A stretch of DNA of 64,000 nt from Cheilinus undulatus (GCF_018320785.1 NC_054875.1:17548632-17612631), one strand, 5' to 3'; counted from the first letter of the stretch, positions 1 through 11,238 are shown. Translations and numbers: made by a program. Notes: generated from the sequence alone by a model not told the origin.

Positions 1-593
1 TTGCGGGCTGATGACATAAATGTTTGACTGTAATTAATTCTTCTGTAAACTACTTCTGAGCTGGGGGAAAGCTGAAAGCCTTACATTGTTTTTTGCTGCA
101 GTGGCAGACATCTTGTCAGCTACCTTTGTCATACACCTGTTTTTTTCTCTGGGTGAGCTTCATGAGTGAATAAACAGCTTAATTTTAACCAGACCTAACC
201 AGACATTTTTTTCTGCCGGCCCTCTTTTATTTTCCTCTCCCATTTTTCTAACAAGGAAAACCTCCTGATCTGAGGAACAAATTTGAACAAGCAATTCCTG
301 ACATTTTTTAGGGTTGTAGCTCCTGAAATATTACAGAAATTTAGGAGTGCATGTGTGAAAACAGATCAAATATCTGCTCAACTAAGGCCCAAAAAAAAAA
401 CTCTAGAATATAACTGCTAATGTGACACTAAGGTAGAGTTGCTCTGATGCCAGGACAACTTTAATACAGTCACAAGGCTTCCAGCATGGGGTAGAAGTGA
501 AGCAGGGAATGTGCAGTAAACATATCAGATGTATAGTGCGGATTAAGACTCAGGATGCAGTGAAAACTAGCATGGGCAACCAGTACACATGGT
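1..593. other. Unassigned non-coding stretch
   Basis: No open frame, terminal repeat or recognisable repeat family is visible here. It ends at the 3' tail of the LINE that follows. Confidence 0.4.
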
Positions 594-804
594 TCATTCA
601 TTCAACCTTTATTTAATCTCGAGATGCCATGGAGAGCATGCTCTCATTTGCAATGACATCGAGAGTACATTAAAACAAATGCAAGACAATAAATAAGCAA
701 AGAGAAAGAAACACAAATGCAAATAGACATAGATACTAAAGAATAGGCACAGGAAGTAGAGCACAGTTTAAAACAGTCACAAACATGTACATAGTAGTTC
801 TTTA

Positions 805-987
805 TCATGTTTTGAAACTGTCCATGTTAATAACTGAAATTAGTTTTAGTGTTTGCTGTGAAGTATTCCAAGTGTGGGCTGCACAAAAGCTGAAAGATGT
901 TTCTCCAATTTTAGTGTTTGCTCTTTGAACTTCAAGCATTATCCAGTAACTTGAACGACTTTGATAATGGCTGGTGGACACGTTCAA
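805..987 (-). pseudogene. C-terminal fragment of LINE ORF2
   Basis: Sixty codons matching the usual end of CR1/L2-type ORF2: a VQRANTKIGETSFSFCAAHTW block (VPRxRTKxGERAFSxAAPxLW in typical elements) and a terminal MDSFK. It belongs to the same insertion as the RT piece at 1401-2372. Confidence 0.6.
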
Positions 988-1400
988 TAAAGAGGTGAGG
1001 TATAACGGCAGATGTCAAGACAGAGCTTTCTAAATAAAAAGTAACCAATGACTGTCTTGTCTAACTGATAATGAGGGCCAGCCCACTTTGTCATACAGGA
1101 TGCAGTGGTGAGTTGAGTAACTGTCACCAGTAATGAATCTTAGGGCAGAATGATACACTTAGTCTAGTGGTTTAAGTGAGCCAGCTGTAGCATGCCTGTA
1201 GATCACATCTCCATATTCTAAAACTGACAAAAAGGTGGCTTCAATAACTTGCTTTCAACAAGAAAGAGGGAAATTAGTTCTGTGTCTGTATAAATAACCT
1301 AATTTCTGTCTTAATTTCGTAACAAGTGAGTTGATGTGAGATTTGAATGTGAATTGTTGATCCAGCCAGATACCGAGATATTTATACTGAGTGACTCTTT

Positions 1401-2372
1401 CTATATTGTGGCCTTCCAGAGTTGTAATGTGTGAAGTACTGTCATCGACTCGATCCGATCTCTGGATTGAGTGAAAAGCATATATTTAGTTTTATCTGGG
1501 TTCAAAATCAATTTCAGATTGAAGAGTGCATGTTTCAGTTTGTCAGTGGCCAGTTGAGCAGTGTTAGCGAAGCAGCAAAGAACCGTGTCATCAGCGTAAA
1601 GGTGGGTATTACAGTGTGATAAAACAGATGTAATGTTATTGATATAGATTGTGAAGAGTACGAGGCCCAAGACTGAACCTTGAGGGATCTCCTTTGATAG
1701 AGTTGAATATGGAAAGTGAACATTTCTTAAACTCAACCACTGTTGCCTGTTTGACAGATAGTTTTGAAACCATTTTAAAGACATGTCATCAAAGCCAACA
1801 TTACTTAACCTCTGCAGAAGAACAGTATGATCAGTGTCGGATTCTTTGGTGAGGTCAACAAACAGAGCAGCACAGAATCTCCCTTTATCTATGGCAGACA
1901 CAATATTGTTGACAACTAATGTAGTGGCAGATACAGTGCTGTGTTTGGCTCTGAAACTGAACTGGTGTGGGCTTAAAATACAGTTTGTTGAGAGGAATGA
2001 TTGGAGCTGAATACTGATTAATGACTCCAGGATTTTTGCAAGACCAGGACAGTTTTGAGATTGGCCGATAACTATTACAACTATTTCTATCACCACCTTT
2101 GTGTAAAGGAGCATCATGAGCTGTTTACCAGACCTGAGGGATGACTCCAGTATTAATTGAGAGATTGAACAGATAACTGACTTGTTCAGCAATGAGAGGC
2201 GCAGAGGTTTTAAAAAGTATGGTTTAAGATTGTCCTCTCCTTTTGCAATGGCTAGAAGAGCCTCCCTCATAGCAGAGGATGAGAGGGCCTGCAGTGTGAA
2301 TATAGAGGTACTGTTTACTGTTTTAGCATGAGTGGGAGGCTGACTACTAACAGAAGTTCCTGGGTACACCAT
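1401..2372 (-). pseudogene. Reverse transcriptase fragment of LINE ORF2
   Basis: A 323-codon open stretch containing RT palm motifs: an IPQGSVLG block, an FTIYINNI block and the catalytic box HLYADDTVL near residues 255-265, followed by a LILNPDKTKYM block. The YADD aspartates are intact, but the first part of the frame (roughly residues 1-120) reads as shifted sequence and the C-terminal end is cut off by frameshifts. The missing end continues in another frame at 805-987. It is a dead fragment of the LINE at 594-2695, not a cellular gene. Confidence 0.8.
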
Positions 2373-2695
2373 GTCAAATTGATTATCAGCAGCAGCAAAG
2401 TGTTCATTGAAGAAAAGACAGATCTCTGCAGTTTTATCTATTAAGCAGTCATTTTTTTAATGTAGGAAGGAACTGTATTTGAGGAGTTATTTTTACTTAT
2501 ATTAACTGCTTTCCAGAATTTTGATGGATTTGAAGAGGTGCTCAACATTATTTCCATATGATAATTTGCTTTTGCTTTTTGCAGTGAGGATGTAGATTTG
2601 TTTCTAAGTTGTCTAAAAGTAAGCCAATCTGCTCTGCTCTGCCAGAGCGTCTAGCCAGAGTCCAAGCCTTGTCATGTTCCCTGAACAACACAGAG

Positions 2696-3636
2696 AAAGA
2701 TGAACACAGCAGCACAGTGTTATTTTTACACAGTGACGGTGGAGCAACAATCCCTGTGTTATACTAGTAGCATATGTCTATCTGTGAATGGCTGTGTGTG
2801 TATGTGTGGGTGGGGTGAGCAAGAGTGAGAGAGAGAGCAGTAGCAAAAGGTGCGCTAGTTGAGTACAGCCTGAGTCGTGTCTGAGTCCTGTCATGTCAGA
2901 GTGGGAGTTTGTTTATGTGACCAAGTGAGACTGTCCAACACACAAAAATCCTTGAGTCAATCAGAACAAGAGACTGAAATTAAGGAAAATCCAACAGATT
3001 TTAATAAGATTCTGTAAGACTAGGTATTTACAACATTATTTTATGCAAGAGGTAGATGAGTTGACTTGTCCTATTAGTCTTGTATTGCATATGTGACATT
3101 GTCCCATAAACATTCACCATTGGACCAGTCTGCAGTGGGAGGGAGAGGTTTAAAGCTTAAAGCATGATTGTGCACACCAAAAGAGGTAGCAAAGAAATGC
3201 AAATAATAGAGAGATTACCACTACAAATAATTTAAGCCAAATAAGAGTTGTGGAATTTGCTCACAACAGATCAAAATGGTTCACAACACTCAATAAAACA
3301 CACACATGCAAAATGGCTGCTCTTAGGCCCTCTCTCCCAACACAGCAATAAGTCCAGCAGAAAATGTACTAATAAAGGCCCAATCTAACACTAAGGTACA
3401 ATAAACTAAAACCAGTTTGGGAAAAACAGTGGTTGGCTCCTCTGGTAATGTCTGTACAAACTAAAACAAACAAACAAACATATTAAAATACAAGAAAAGG
3501 CTTTTACAATTAATATATGCACAACATCTGCATTTTAAAAATGTACATATACCTTGAAGGACTGGGTTATAGTTTCCCCACACTAGCTGCTGCCAGGCAG
3601 GTGGCTGGAATCTATTAGTTTAAAAAAGAACTATGT
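2696..3636. other. Unassigned intergenic sequence
   Basis: No supported gene or terminal-repeat element. It contains GA-rich and GT-rich low-complexity patches near 2790-2850. The short open frames do not resemble proteins. Confidence 0.4.
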
Positions 3637-3815
3637 TTGGGTGCGCTGGTAGTCAAGTGGCTAAGGCATGCACCATGGACGCAGGTGACCCAGGTTCAAA
3701 TCCTGCCCGTGGCACCATTTCCTGCATGTCTCTCCCAGCCCTCCTCCGTTTCCAACTCTATTCACTGTCCTATCACAAAAAGGCCAAAAATAAATCTTTA
3801 AAAAAAAAAAAAAAG
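3637..3815 (+). mobile_element. tRNA-derived SINE, copy 1
   Basis: About 180 bp with a tRNA-like head: an A-box-like stretch (GTGGCTAAGGCATG) and a clear B box (GGTTCAAATCC) near 3693-3703. A conserved body with TGCATGTCTCTCCC follows, then a tail AATAAATCTTT plus an A tract. A second copy in the opposite orientation lies at 45738-45935 and shares head, body and tail, which establishes a family. It is not a functional tRNA gene because no full cloverleaf can be drawn. Confidence 0.8.
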
Positions 3816-4249
3816 GTTACGTTAATTTTTAATCAAAAGGGACTGATACTAGAATTGGACTGAAATATGTTGTAACTGCTACAAAATACCTTCTTTCTTG
3901 GCTGATTAGCCTAAGCAATCACTCACAAGAGGATGTCCCTCACCAAACATGGAAAACCTGATAAAAATGTTTTACAAAGCTTTATTTAAGTTAGCATTAT
4001 AGTTTAAAAGATATATTTCATGAGGCAACAATTTCAGCATTTAGATCATGATTTAAAACATACTTTCAAACAAAATTGAGCCTACCAAATCAAGGGCGGA
4101 CAGACAAAGGCTGGCCTCAGCTGCTCACTCAGGTGTGCTCAGGTCTGAATGCAGGAAGAGAGACCCAGACCCTTCAGCCTCTAATTATAAGCTCTGCCTC
4201 CTTTTCTGGTTACTAGTGCTTTACTTCCTGTTACCCTTTCACATCTATA

Positions 4250-4375
4250 CTAGGGTGACCAAAAGTCCTGTTTTCCCAGGACATGTCCTGTTTCACGTCC
4301 TGTGCTGGCCGTCCTGGTTGTTTTTTATAAAGTGATGAAAATGTCCTGGTTTTCATAACAAAATTAATTAAGGAA
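4250..4375. repeat. Possible dispersed-repeat fragment
   Basis: Starts with AGGGTGACCAAAAGTCC and repeats the word GTCCTG several times (GTCCTGTTTTCC, ATGTCCTG, CGTCCTG). This resembles a widespread vertebrate repeat end, but no partner terminus was found. Confidence 0.3.
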
Positions 4376-5097
4376 TGCACAACACCATTATGTTACTTTT
4401 TGCCTAATGTATAGGGCAGCGATACTCAACCTATGGCTCTCCAGTCACCTGTGGCTCTTTAGTGCCAAGTCTAAATGAAACTTTTATTTCCTTTAAATCC
4501 GTGTAGTATTATTGTCAGGTGCATGCAACGGAGGACGCACGCAAAAGAGAGCAGAGGGAAGTCAGCTGGTGTTGCATCTTTTCAGCTCATTAAGCTCATT
4601 CATTGAGGTGTGCTGTTTTGTGTTCAAAATTAAGCTTCTTCTGTCCTCGTTTTAACAAGTTTCTTCAGTTGCTTCCTGCCCATGCTCTCCCACACTTATA
4701 TTTAATGATGATCATTGCGATACGCGTCGTCGGTCATCAGTCACCCACACACACACGGATCACATGTTGAGATAACGTAACATCTAGTGAAACTTGTCCA
4801 AATGTGGGTGTTTTACTTGATCTTTAATGTACTGCTGATAATAAAAACGGTCAAAAGAGCAGAAACAGGAAACCAAAGCTGCAGAATGAGGCAGGGTGAA
4901 ACGATGTTGTCCAGGAAATCCCCAGTGAACAGGCCTTGGTCCTTCAGCTCTCCCAGCACCTGGATCCAATACTCGATGCCTTCCTTGTGCATGACATCCC
5001 ACCAACTTTCCATTCTTTGGTTAGCAGTGCTTGGTCCCCCAATGTAGCTGAGCTCAGCTGCTCTGCTGTCCACACAGTTGCGACGCATGAGTACCTG

Positions 5098-5713
5098 AAT
5101 AGTGGTGGAAAGTAATGGGCTCTATGCACGGCAGGGGGTGGCGTATTTCCGGTTCTCAACTTCCGCCTAACGATACGTGCTAGGCCAAAACAGAATCTAA
5201 ACCCTCCTATACTGCCTTAATTTGTCCATTTCATTGTTTTTTTTTTGTTTGTTTTGATTGTTGTTTGTGTTTACTCTACATCATCGCTTGGCATCCAAAA
5301 ATGATGTTTCAAAAACAGGTTAAAAGCACTTCTGGACATCGTTGCTGTGTGCTGCAATGTACATCTTCAGCTAAATTTAACTTGTCAATGACAGTAAGCT
5401 CAGGTAACTCATACAAACAGCGAGTAAACCGCAACGATTTCGCCATCATACCCCATTCTCTTCTCCCGACTGGAAATGTGGGAGCGGTCTAATGCCAAAT
5501 GCGGAAGCAGTTCGTGCATAGAGCCCATTAGGTATATTTACTCAAGAGCTGTAATTAAGTAGGTAATTTCCCTGTAATTACTTCCTTTTCTTGATACTAT
5601 GTATTTACATCAATGTATCTCAGAGAAGAAGGTATTTATTCAAGTCAGATATTGAATACAGGACTTTTTCAGAGTATTTTTACAATGAGATCTTTCTGCT
5701 GTTAAATACATCC
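5098..5713. mobile_element. Insertion splitting the integrase gene
   Basis: Direct repeats AGTACCTG at 5090-5097 and 5714-5721 bracket this block. They duplicate the integrase codons for I/Q-Q-V-L, so the block is a clean insertion with an 8-bp target duplication. It opens with AGTGGTGGAAAGTAA and continues, after a nested MITE, with TATTTACTCAAG, a pairing common to a dispersed fish element. The right terminus is degraded and does not mirror the left. Confidence 0.6.
5115..5528 (+). mobile_element. MITE with TA duplication and THAP-like start
   Basis: Inverted termini ATGGGCTCTATGCACG at both ends, flanked by TA (5113-5114 and 5529-5530). The interior has a plus-strand frame (5265-5492) whose GHRCCVLQC segment looks like the start of a THAP-type C2CH zinc finger. 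This suggests a deletion derivative of an ISL2EU-type or other THAP-encoding transposon. The family name is inference. Confidence 0.6.
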
Positions 5714-6382
5714 AGTACCTGGATATCATGAACAACAACGTTTTCTGTTCCTTGGTCTGTGCGGACAATCCTTGGGCTTCCCCCAATTTGTTCCATGGCT
5801 TCAACAAAGTAGCCACCAATCACATGAAGATCACTGCTCGTCCAGGCTGCTCTCAACCAGAGGATTTTTCTCGAAAACCCATCAATGCACCCGTGTACAC
5901 GTATGCCATATGGTTTAAGCTTGTCATATGAATCTATATGCCAGATTAAATTTGGTCCCTCAGAAAAGTACTGCCTCCTATTTAGTCGTTGCCTCCATTG
6001 CGCAAGGGTACCCACAGGATTAAGCTTTGAAAGTATTAATCTGACATCTTCCTTGCGTACCTTAAGTCCATGTATCAGACATTTCAATACATCCATCTGT
6101 AACCGTGGTGTCTCCCAGGGCCTCTTAACTGCTCGTTAATAATATAATCACTTCCTGCAAGTCCGAATATCGCCGACGGCAAAGTCGCTGTGCTTTAAGG
6201 ATCCTGATTAGGTGTCTCCTACTCAAAATAACACCATATGTGGCTAAGCTATAAAGTATCTCTTTGTGAGTTATACCTAAATGAAAGAAAATGTTGATAA
6301 GATGCTCTCTGTCCATGAGACTGGCCTTTTCCTTCACAAAAGAGGCGGGCGGTACTTTGAGGATAATTTACAGAAGTAAATT

Positions 6383-6572
6383 GCACAAGCGAGATACAAA
6401 AACGCATGCGCGAGATACAGAGCAATCACGCGCACGAGATATGAATAAAACACGCGTGCGAGATACTGAGAAATCGCACGTACGAGACACGAATAAAACG
6501 CACGTTCGAGATACGACTAGAATGCACGTTCGAGATACGGATGAAATGCACATTCGATATATAAATAAAAAA
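6383..6572. repeat. 24-bp minisatellite, about 8 copies
   Basis: Tandem units of 24 bp built on CACGTTCGAGATACGA plus an A/T-rich remainder, with one or more CpG per unit. Plus-strand translation gives an 8-residue periodic peptide (RDTNKTHV-like). It lies immediately upstream of the N-terminal end of the integrase pseudogene, inside the hAT-like element. Confidence 0.85.
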
Positions 6573-6817
6573 TATATGCTCATCATCAGTAGCATATCCT
6601 TTCTTCTGACACCATAGAGACATTTTTATGTGGCCTATTGCATCCAATTTAATTACAGAATAATCCAACAACTCACTGTTTCATTTTATTTCAACTATGG
6701 ATCAGCTGATCTATGGATCTTCCTTACATCCACGATTTTGGGATGTGGCTCTCACAAAAGTATTTTTAAACAACATGGCTCTTGGGTAAAATAAGGTTGA
6801 GTACCACTGGTATAGAC

Positions 6818-9683
6818 TGTCTTCAGACACATAGAGAAATATCAGGCAGAAATAAACCTAATAATTTTATTTGGAAAGCATGAACAGCCTGAAAGAAGAA
6901 AGAAAGGAAAATATATACATTTTTAGATATTACATACCACATTTATATTTTACTAAATGCATAAATGGATGTTTTCCAACATCTTTACCATGAAGTCATG
7001 CCAACATATAGACTTTCAAATACCAACTCATAAACTCACTCAGGGTGTAATTAGAAAACAGGAAGACCTCCTCAAAGCTCAGGAAAGGATAGTCTTCTAA
7101 GGAAAAAGAGAGTGAGCCAGATCAAAGGTCCTGATAAATGCTCTACAACTGGTAATAAATTAAGTAATTAAGCATTTTAAGATGTGGATAAAAAAATTTG
7201 GTGCAAACTATATGCCAAGCATTATCTGCAACCCTTGAGGCTAAGCCCACTCTGTTTTTCAATCCTAGTGATGTCCCTGTTCCATACCAACTGTAACAGT
7301 TTGATTCATATTGTGAGTCTTCAAAACACATGCTGGTCAACTTATAAGTCTTTTGAAAAAAAAAAAAAAAAAAAAAAAAGAAAAAAGAAAAAGTTGCAAG
7401 CAACCTTCCATCACAAGCTCTTGTCTTAACCCCCCCAAGGGTCTCCATGTGCCTCTTTGAAGGGATTACGTTGAATTAGTGTCAAGTTAGTTTTATTACA
7501 GGCAGACTGGCAGTTTGCCTCTGAGAGCCTCCATTAATGGCTGTCCCCAGATGTGAAGCTAGCCTTGTGGGTGCAGTGTGAGTAGTCCAGTCTCTCTAGT
7601 TTCCCACCGGTCCCCAACATGAGAGCTGATGAGCTACAAACCATGCTACTTCCAATGCTCCTCTGGGAATGTTAATTGACCTTTTGCTGCAGGAAAAAAG
7701 ACCCTGAAGCACTGTGTCTCTGTCCATCTGTCAAGTCAACTACAGCGACAGCCACAAAGTGATTTGTCTGGCCAGTCTTTGCTGACCTTTAAATTGTCAT
7801 TTCAGGCACAAGTTTTAAAGAAAAAAAAATCACTTATAGTTTTCATTTGATCGAAGGTAAAATGCCACAGCAGAAATAAATTAAGCTTTCATCAGTTAAG
7901 ACTGATATCTACTTTGAGTTTACATCAGGCTAGTAAAAAATGATACTAGAAGTATAAACTTAAAAATCAACATCTTGAAAAGCACAGGCCTTGTTTTCTA
8001 TACTTGAATATTGGTGAAATGATTGTTGGCTCTGAAACATGCTTGTAGGATTGTCTATTACTATTAAAAATTGTCAGTTTTACTCACTCATACGAGGCCG
8101 AGCATGCATATTGGTTTTATTTGGCTTCTGTAATGCTATATTACTGCACCACTCTTTACTGCTGCATGATCCACTGATACATCTGTGTTGCAGTCAGTTA
8201 TTTAAATTTCTGATAAGACACCTGCATCCACAGTGTTGCACAACATTCTGGACCTGTATGACCCACTCCACACATCTAAGCCTATTTTTTAAGCTTGTTG
8301 GGTCCCTCTGACATTTGGACCCTTTACACCCTTCTGTCTTTTTCGTCCAAGTCCGAAGCCCACGCCTGCATCATTGCTAGTTGCTATTAAAAGTAAGAAA
8401 ACCCACTCTGTCAACAGCTATTTTCTTGCTTTGTGTGTATGTGTGTGAACAGTTTCATAAACACTCCTCCAATGTTTTCATTTAGCTCTTATGCTCTCTT
8501 ATCATTAATTAAGAGCATTGGGAAACAGAACCTGTCCATTTTTCAGTCTGCCTTTATTCTCTGTTTTCTCCACTTTTTTTATTGCCACCATATATTTGTG
8601 TGAATTTGTGCCTTTTCATAAGCTTTGTGTGCACTACATGAAGATGAGCCCCCCTCCTACCAGCAGCCTGGGAGCTCTGAATTCCTGCCATAAAGTCTTA
8701 CATTGCTCAGGCTTGCTGCAGAACAGAGGGGCGTCCCATCAGCCATCTCACTGTGAGTGCCGTATCTCCTGTTTCCCACACTCTGTGCCTATTCATTGGC
8801 CCCAAAACGTGAACAATAGAAGTGTGTCTTGTTACACATCCCATTAGCTATGGTGTTTGATCTCTTGTTGAAGGGGGAGGGGGATGCTGCTTCATTCAGA
8901 CCATCTGGCCAGGCCAACTAGACCCTGAGAAAGTCCCAGGAATGCCACACTCTCCACAACTTCTACACACACACAAATAGTTGTGAAATACTTTTGTGGC
9001 ACTTGAGACATAATTGAAGTTACACTAGACAGCGGGCCATTACCGCCACAACAGAAGTGGGACGTGGCATATGTGGATGTCCTCATACCCCGGTTTTCCC
9101 TTTTTTAGGCATCTTAGCACCAGCAGAGACAGATATGGTGTGATAATGGATGCTGTGGGAAATACTGATGGACACATGGCTGATTCATACAAAAAAAAAA
9201 AAAATCAACCACTGGCAGTTCTTTAAGAAATTATTCTTAATGATATATAATGTTTTTACACAGTTTTGTGGGGTATTGTAAATTCTCCTGCAGAAATAAG
9301 AAGGGGGCATTTGATGATTTGTACCAGTAGATCAATAACCCATGCTACATTTCTTTGTATTATGGGTTCCGCTTCTTATCATTATTAATATTGTAATTGG
9401 TAAAAGAGGATATATGATGTATAGGATACAATTTTGATGTGCAATACTCTTATTTGGGTCTAATGCAACTCTCAAGTACTCCTTCACCAATTATGATACA
9501 TTTTCCAACTACAAATTGTTGACTTGGTAATGCAAAGATATTTTAAAGATTATCTCTTTATCAACCTTGATTTTATTATGTTTTCCCTTGAACAAAGCAC
9601 ATTAATTGGATGCTCTTACTTAAGATTACCAAACTAACCAATCTAACCAAAGCTAAGCAACAGACAATTAACTATCAGTTAAC
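6818..9683. other. Unassigned intergenic sequence
   Basis: About 2.9 kb without a supported gene. It holds a 24-bp A tract at 7356-7379 and a shorter A run near 9190. Open frames here, such as 8518-8847, have no domain-like composition or splice context. Confidence 0.4.

Positions 9684-9764
<81 letters not shown>
9684..9764. repeat. (GATA)n microsatellite
   Basis: About 20 uninterrupted GATA units. The adjoining TTTATTGTCACA suggests the array grew from the 3' tail of a retroelement. Confidence 0.95.
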
Positions 9765-9844
9765 TTTATTGTCACATTTTCTTTAAAGAAAATGTCCAAG
9801 ACAACATTTGTTTATATATGCAAAACTTCACATGAAGCTTTTAA

Positions 9845-9897
9845 TTTATTTTTCTCAAGTTTGAGACAAACTTATGGAGGCAATACAAGCTTTTATT
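9845..9897 (-). other. Candidate poly(A) signals of the her gene
   Basis: Two AATAAA hexamers on the minus strand (9845-9850 and 9892-9897), 0.65-0.71 kb downstream of the her stop codon. This would give a plausible 3' UTR length. No transcript evidence is available. Confidence 0.3.
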
Positions 9898-10551
9898 TTA
9901 CAAACATTTGTGTAATTAAAAAAACCTTTATAAAAGGTATCACTTTAAAGATGAAAAAACATCTATTATAGTGTCAGACTAAACACTTTAATCCAACAGT
10001 CACACTTCACACATGGATACATGTATGCAGTCTAAGTTCATTATAATCATATTAAGATTTACAGTACAAGTAGATTCATTGAATCCATTGTTTGAGGGTA
10101 TTCATTAATTAACACAGAGCTGATAAAAATCATGTAGTAATACACAGCATCATAAATATGCAGTTATTTAAACAGAAATCAAACAGTATCTCAGAAACTT
10201 TTATAATTTCAACCCAATTTGGATTTTAAATTATAATTCCGTTTGTTTGCAAAACAAACAAAAATTTTCCCCCAGGGGAACAATAAACATATTTACATGG
10301 TAAAATATCTAAATAATAAAGTTTATAACACTTTACACATGGTGTGGATATTCAGTAAAAGCTGAATCATTTCAGTTCTTCCCAAGAAATACCAGCACAT
10401 TGTGCTCATTTGCTAAACTCATAAAAACAATTATGCAGAATCTTCTGTCAAAGCAAAAGCAAACAGACCACAATGGGCCCCAACTCTCTGTCCATGACAT
10501 TCATAGATTTAGTTCTCTTTCTTCCTGTGTTCAGGGGATTTTGCCTTTATC

Positions 10552-11157
10552 CTACCACGGCCTCCACAGAGCTCCACTGGCCTGACTCTGGCCTTTGCTG
10601 GAGCTGATCTGATGTAGCGGAGAGCCAGGTGGAGAGAGGGTGGAGGGCACGCTGGACACCTGCAAACCCTGGAAGTGGCCCAGTAGCCATCTGTGGGCAT
10701 GAGTCTGGACATCGCAGTGGGACAGGAAGTTGATGGCCTCCTGCACACAGTGAGAGTAGCCATTACTGGCTGTCATCAAGCCAGGGTTCAATCCTGTCTG
10801 CTGATGCTGCTTCTGCTTCTGCCAGTTGCTTAGGTAAGACACAGCCATCTCCAAGATGTCCGCTTTCTCTTGCTTTGAGTCGGGCTGCTGCCTGAGAAAC
10901 TCTGGACCCAGTAGAGATTTTAGCTGCTCAATGCTGGTGTTGATCCGGTCTCTGCGCAGTTTCTCCACCATTGGCTTTCTCAGCTGAAGAAAAGAAAAGG
11001 AAAACAATTTAGAAAAAAATACATTTAAAAATATTGCTGACACAGATCACTGAGAGGCTTGGTTATTATTTGGAAATTTGTATATCAAGTTTACCTTATG
11101 AGCAGGAGTCAGGTGTTCTTTAGAATAGCTTGCTTGACCAAAGACAGTGGGTGCCAT
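10552..11157 (-). CDS. her4: Hes5/Her4-family bHLH-Orange transcriptional repressor
   Basis: Two coding exons: 11157-11095 (21 codons) and 10983-10552, joined by a GT-AG intron of 111 bp; 164 residues in all. The basic helix-loop-helix spans about residues 22-75, with the HES-type proline in LRKPMVEK, RRDRIN in the basic region and ADILEMAVSYL in helix 2. An Orange domain follows at about 95-126 (YSHCVQEAINFL...LLGHF). The protein ends in WRPW, the Groucho/TLE-binding tetrapeptide. Such proteins act in the nucleus as Notch-induced repressors in neural progenitors and somites. The MAPT start and LTPAHK|LRKP junction fit her4/hes5 paralogues. The exact paralogue (her4, her2, hes5-like) cannot be fixed from sequence alone. 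No second intron interrupts the bHLH. Confidence 0.9.
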
Positions 11158-11238
11158 TGCTGTAAAGCTGTAGAAAGTGTTCTTGTCCAGTCTGAAGAGC
11201 CAGCTGAATCTGAGCTGCCTTCTCCTCTGCATCGACCC

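Larger units (their letters stand above)
594..2695 (-). mobile_element. 5'-truncated LINE, CR1/L2/Rex-like (jockey-type)
   Basis: A minus-strand non-LTR retrotransposon. Its 3' tail lies at about 594-625, where the minus strand reads an AATAAA-containing end followed by short GAATGAATGAA repeats, as in CR1/L2-type LINEs. Going upstream one meets the C-terminal ORF2 piece (805-987, motif ending in MDSFKT), the reverse transcriptase piece (1401-2372), then the linker before the RT (about 2440-2690, a decayed W-x-LARRSGR motif). The endonuclease domain is not recognisable, so the copy appears 5' truncated near 2695. The reading frame is broken by shifts and stops, so the element is inactive. The clade call is from motif style only. 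Confidence 0.75.
4840..6337 (-). pseudogene. IS3EU-like transposase (integrase core), broken
   Basis: Three pieces on the minus strand make one gene. The N-terminal helical region (6337 down to 6125) includes LSRRHLIRILKAQRLCRRRY. The integrase core (6096 to about 5722) has WHIDSYDKLKPYGIRVHGCI, DGFSRKILWL and RTDQGTEN, giving the first two catalytic aspartates. The C-terminal piece (5089 to about 4840) has GPSTANQRMESWW, with the probable catalytic glutamate, and GDFLD. This order matches the rve-type 'integrase core domain' proteins common in fish genomes. It is disrupted by a frameshift between the first two pieces and by the insertion at 5098-5713. Confidence 0.75.
4417..6809. mobile_element. 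hAT-like element with 8-bp target duplication
   Basis: Terminal inverted repeats are CAGCGATACTCAACC at the left and CAGTGGTACTCAACC (complement) at the right, 13 of 15 matching. They are flanked by GTATAGGG (4409-4416) and GTATAGAC (6810-6817), 6 of 8 matching, as expected of an old hAT-type 8-bp duplication. The 2.4 kb interior holds a broken IS3-type integrase gene on the minus strand, a minisatellite, and an insertion that itself contains a MITE. The element is non-functional. Whether the integrase is native to these ends is unclear. Confidence 0.7.

Noticed and set aside
3637..3715. Possible true tRNA gene
   Set aside because: A and B boxes are present, but no complete cloverleaf or anticodon arm can be drawn and the unit continues into a SINE body.
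3633..3863. Open frame of 76 codons over the first SINE
   Set aside because: The frame reads through tRNA-like boxes and the A tail of a dispersed SINE. It is not a protein gene.
6291..6617. 108-codon frame with octapeptide repeats
   Set aside because: It is explained by the 24-bp minisatellite, whose period keeps all frames in register.
8518..8847. 109-codon plus-strand frame
   Set aside because: No domain, no splice or promoter context, and a composition like surrounding non-coding DNA.
9684..9764. CRISPR-like or telomere-like array
   Set aside because: It is a simple GATA microsatellite without spacers.
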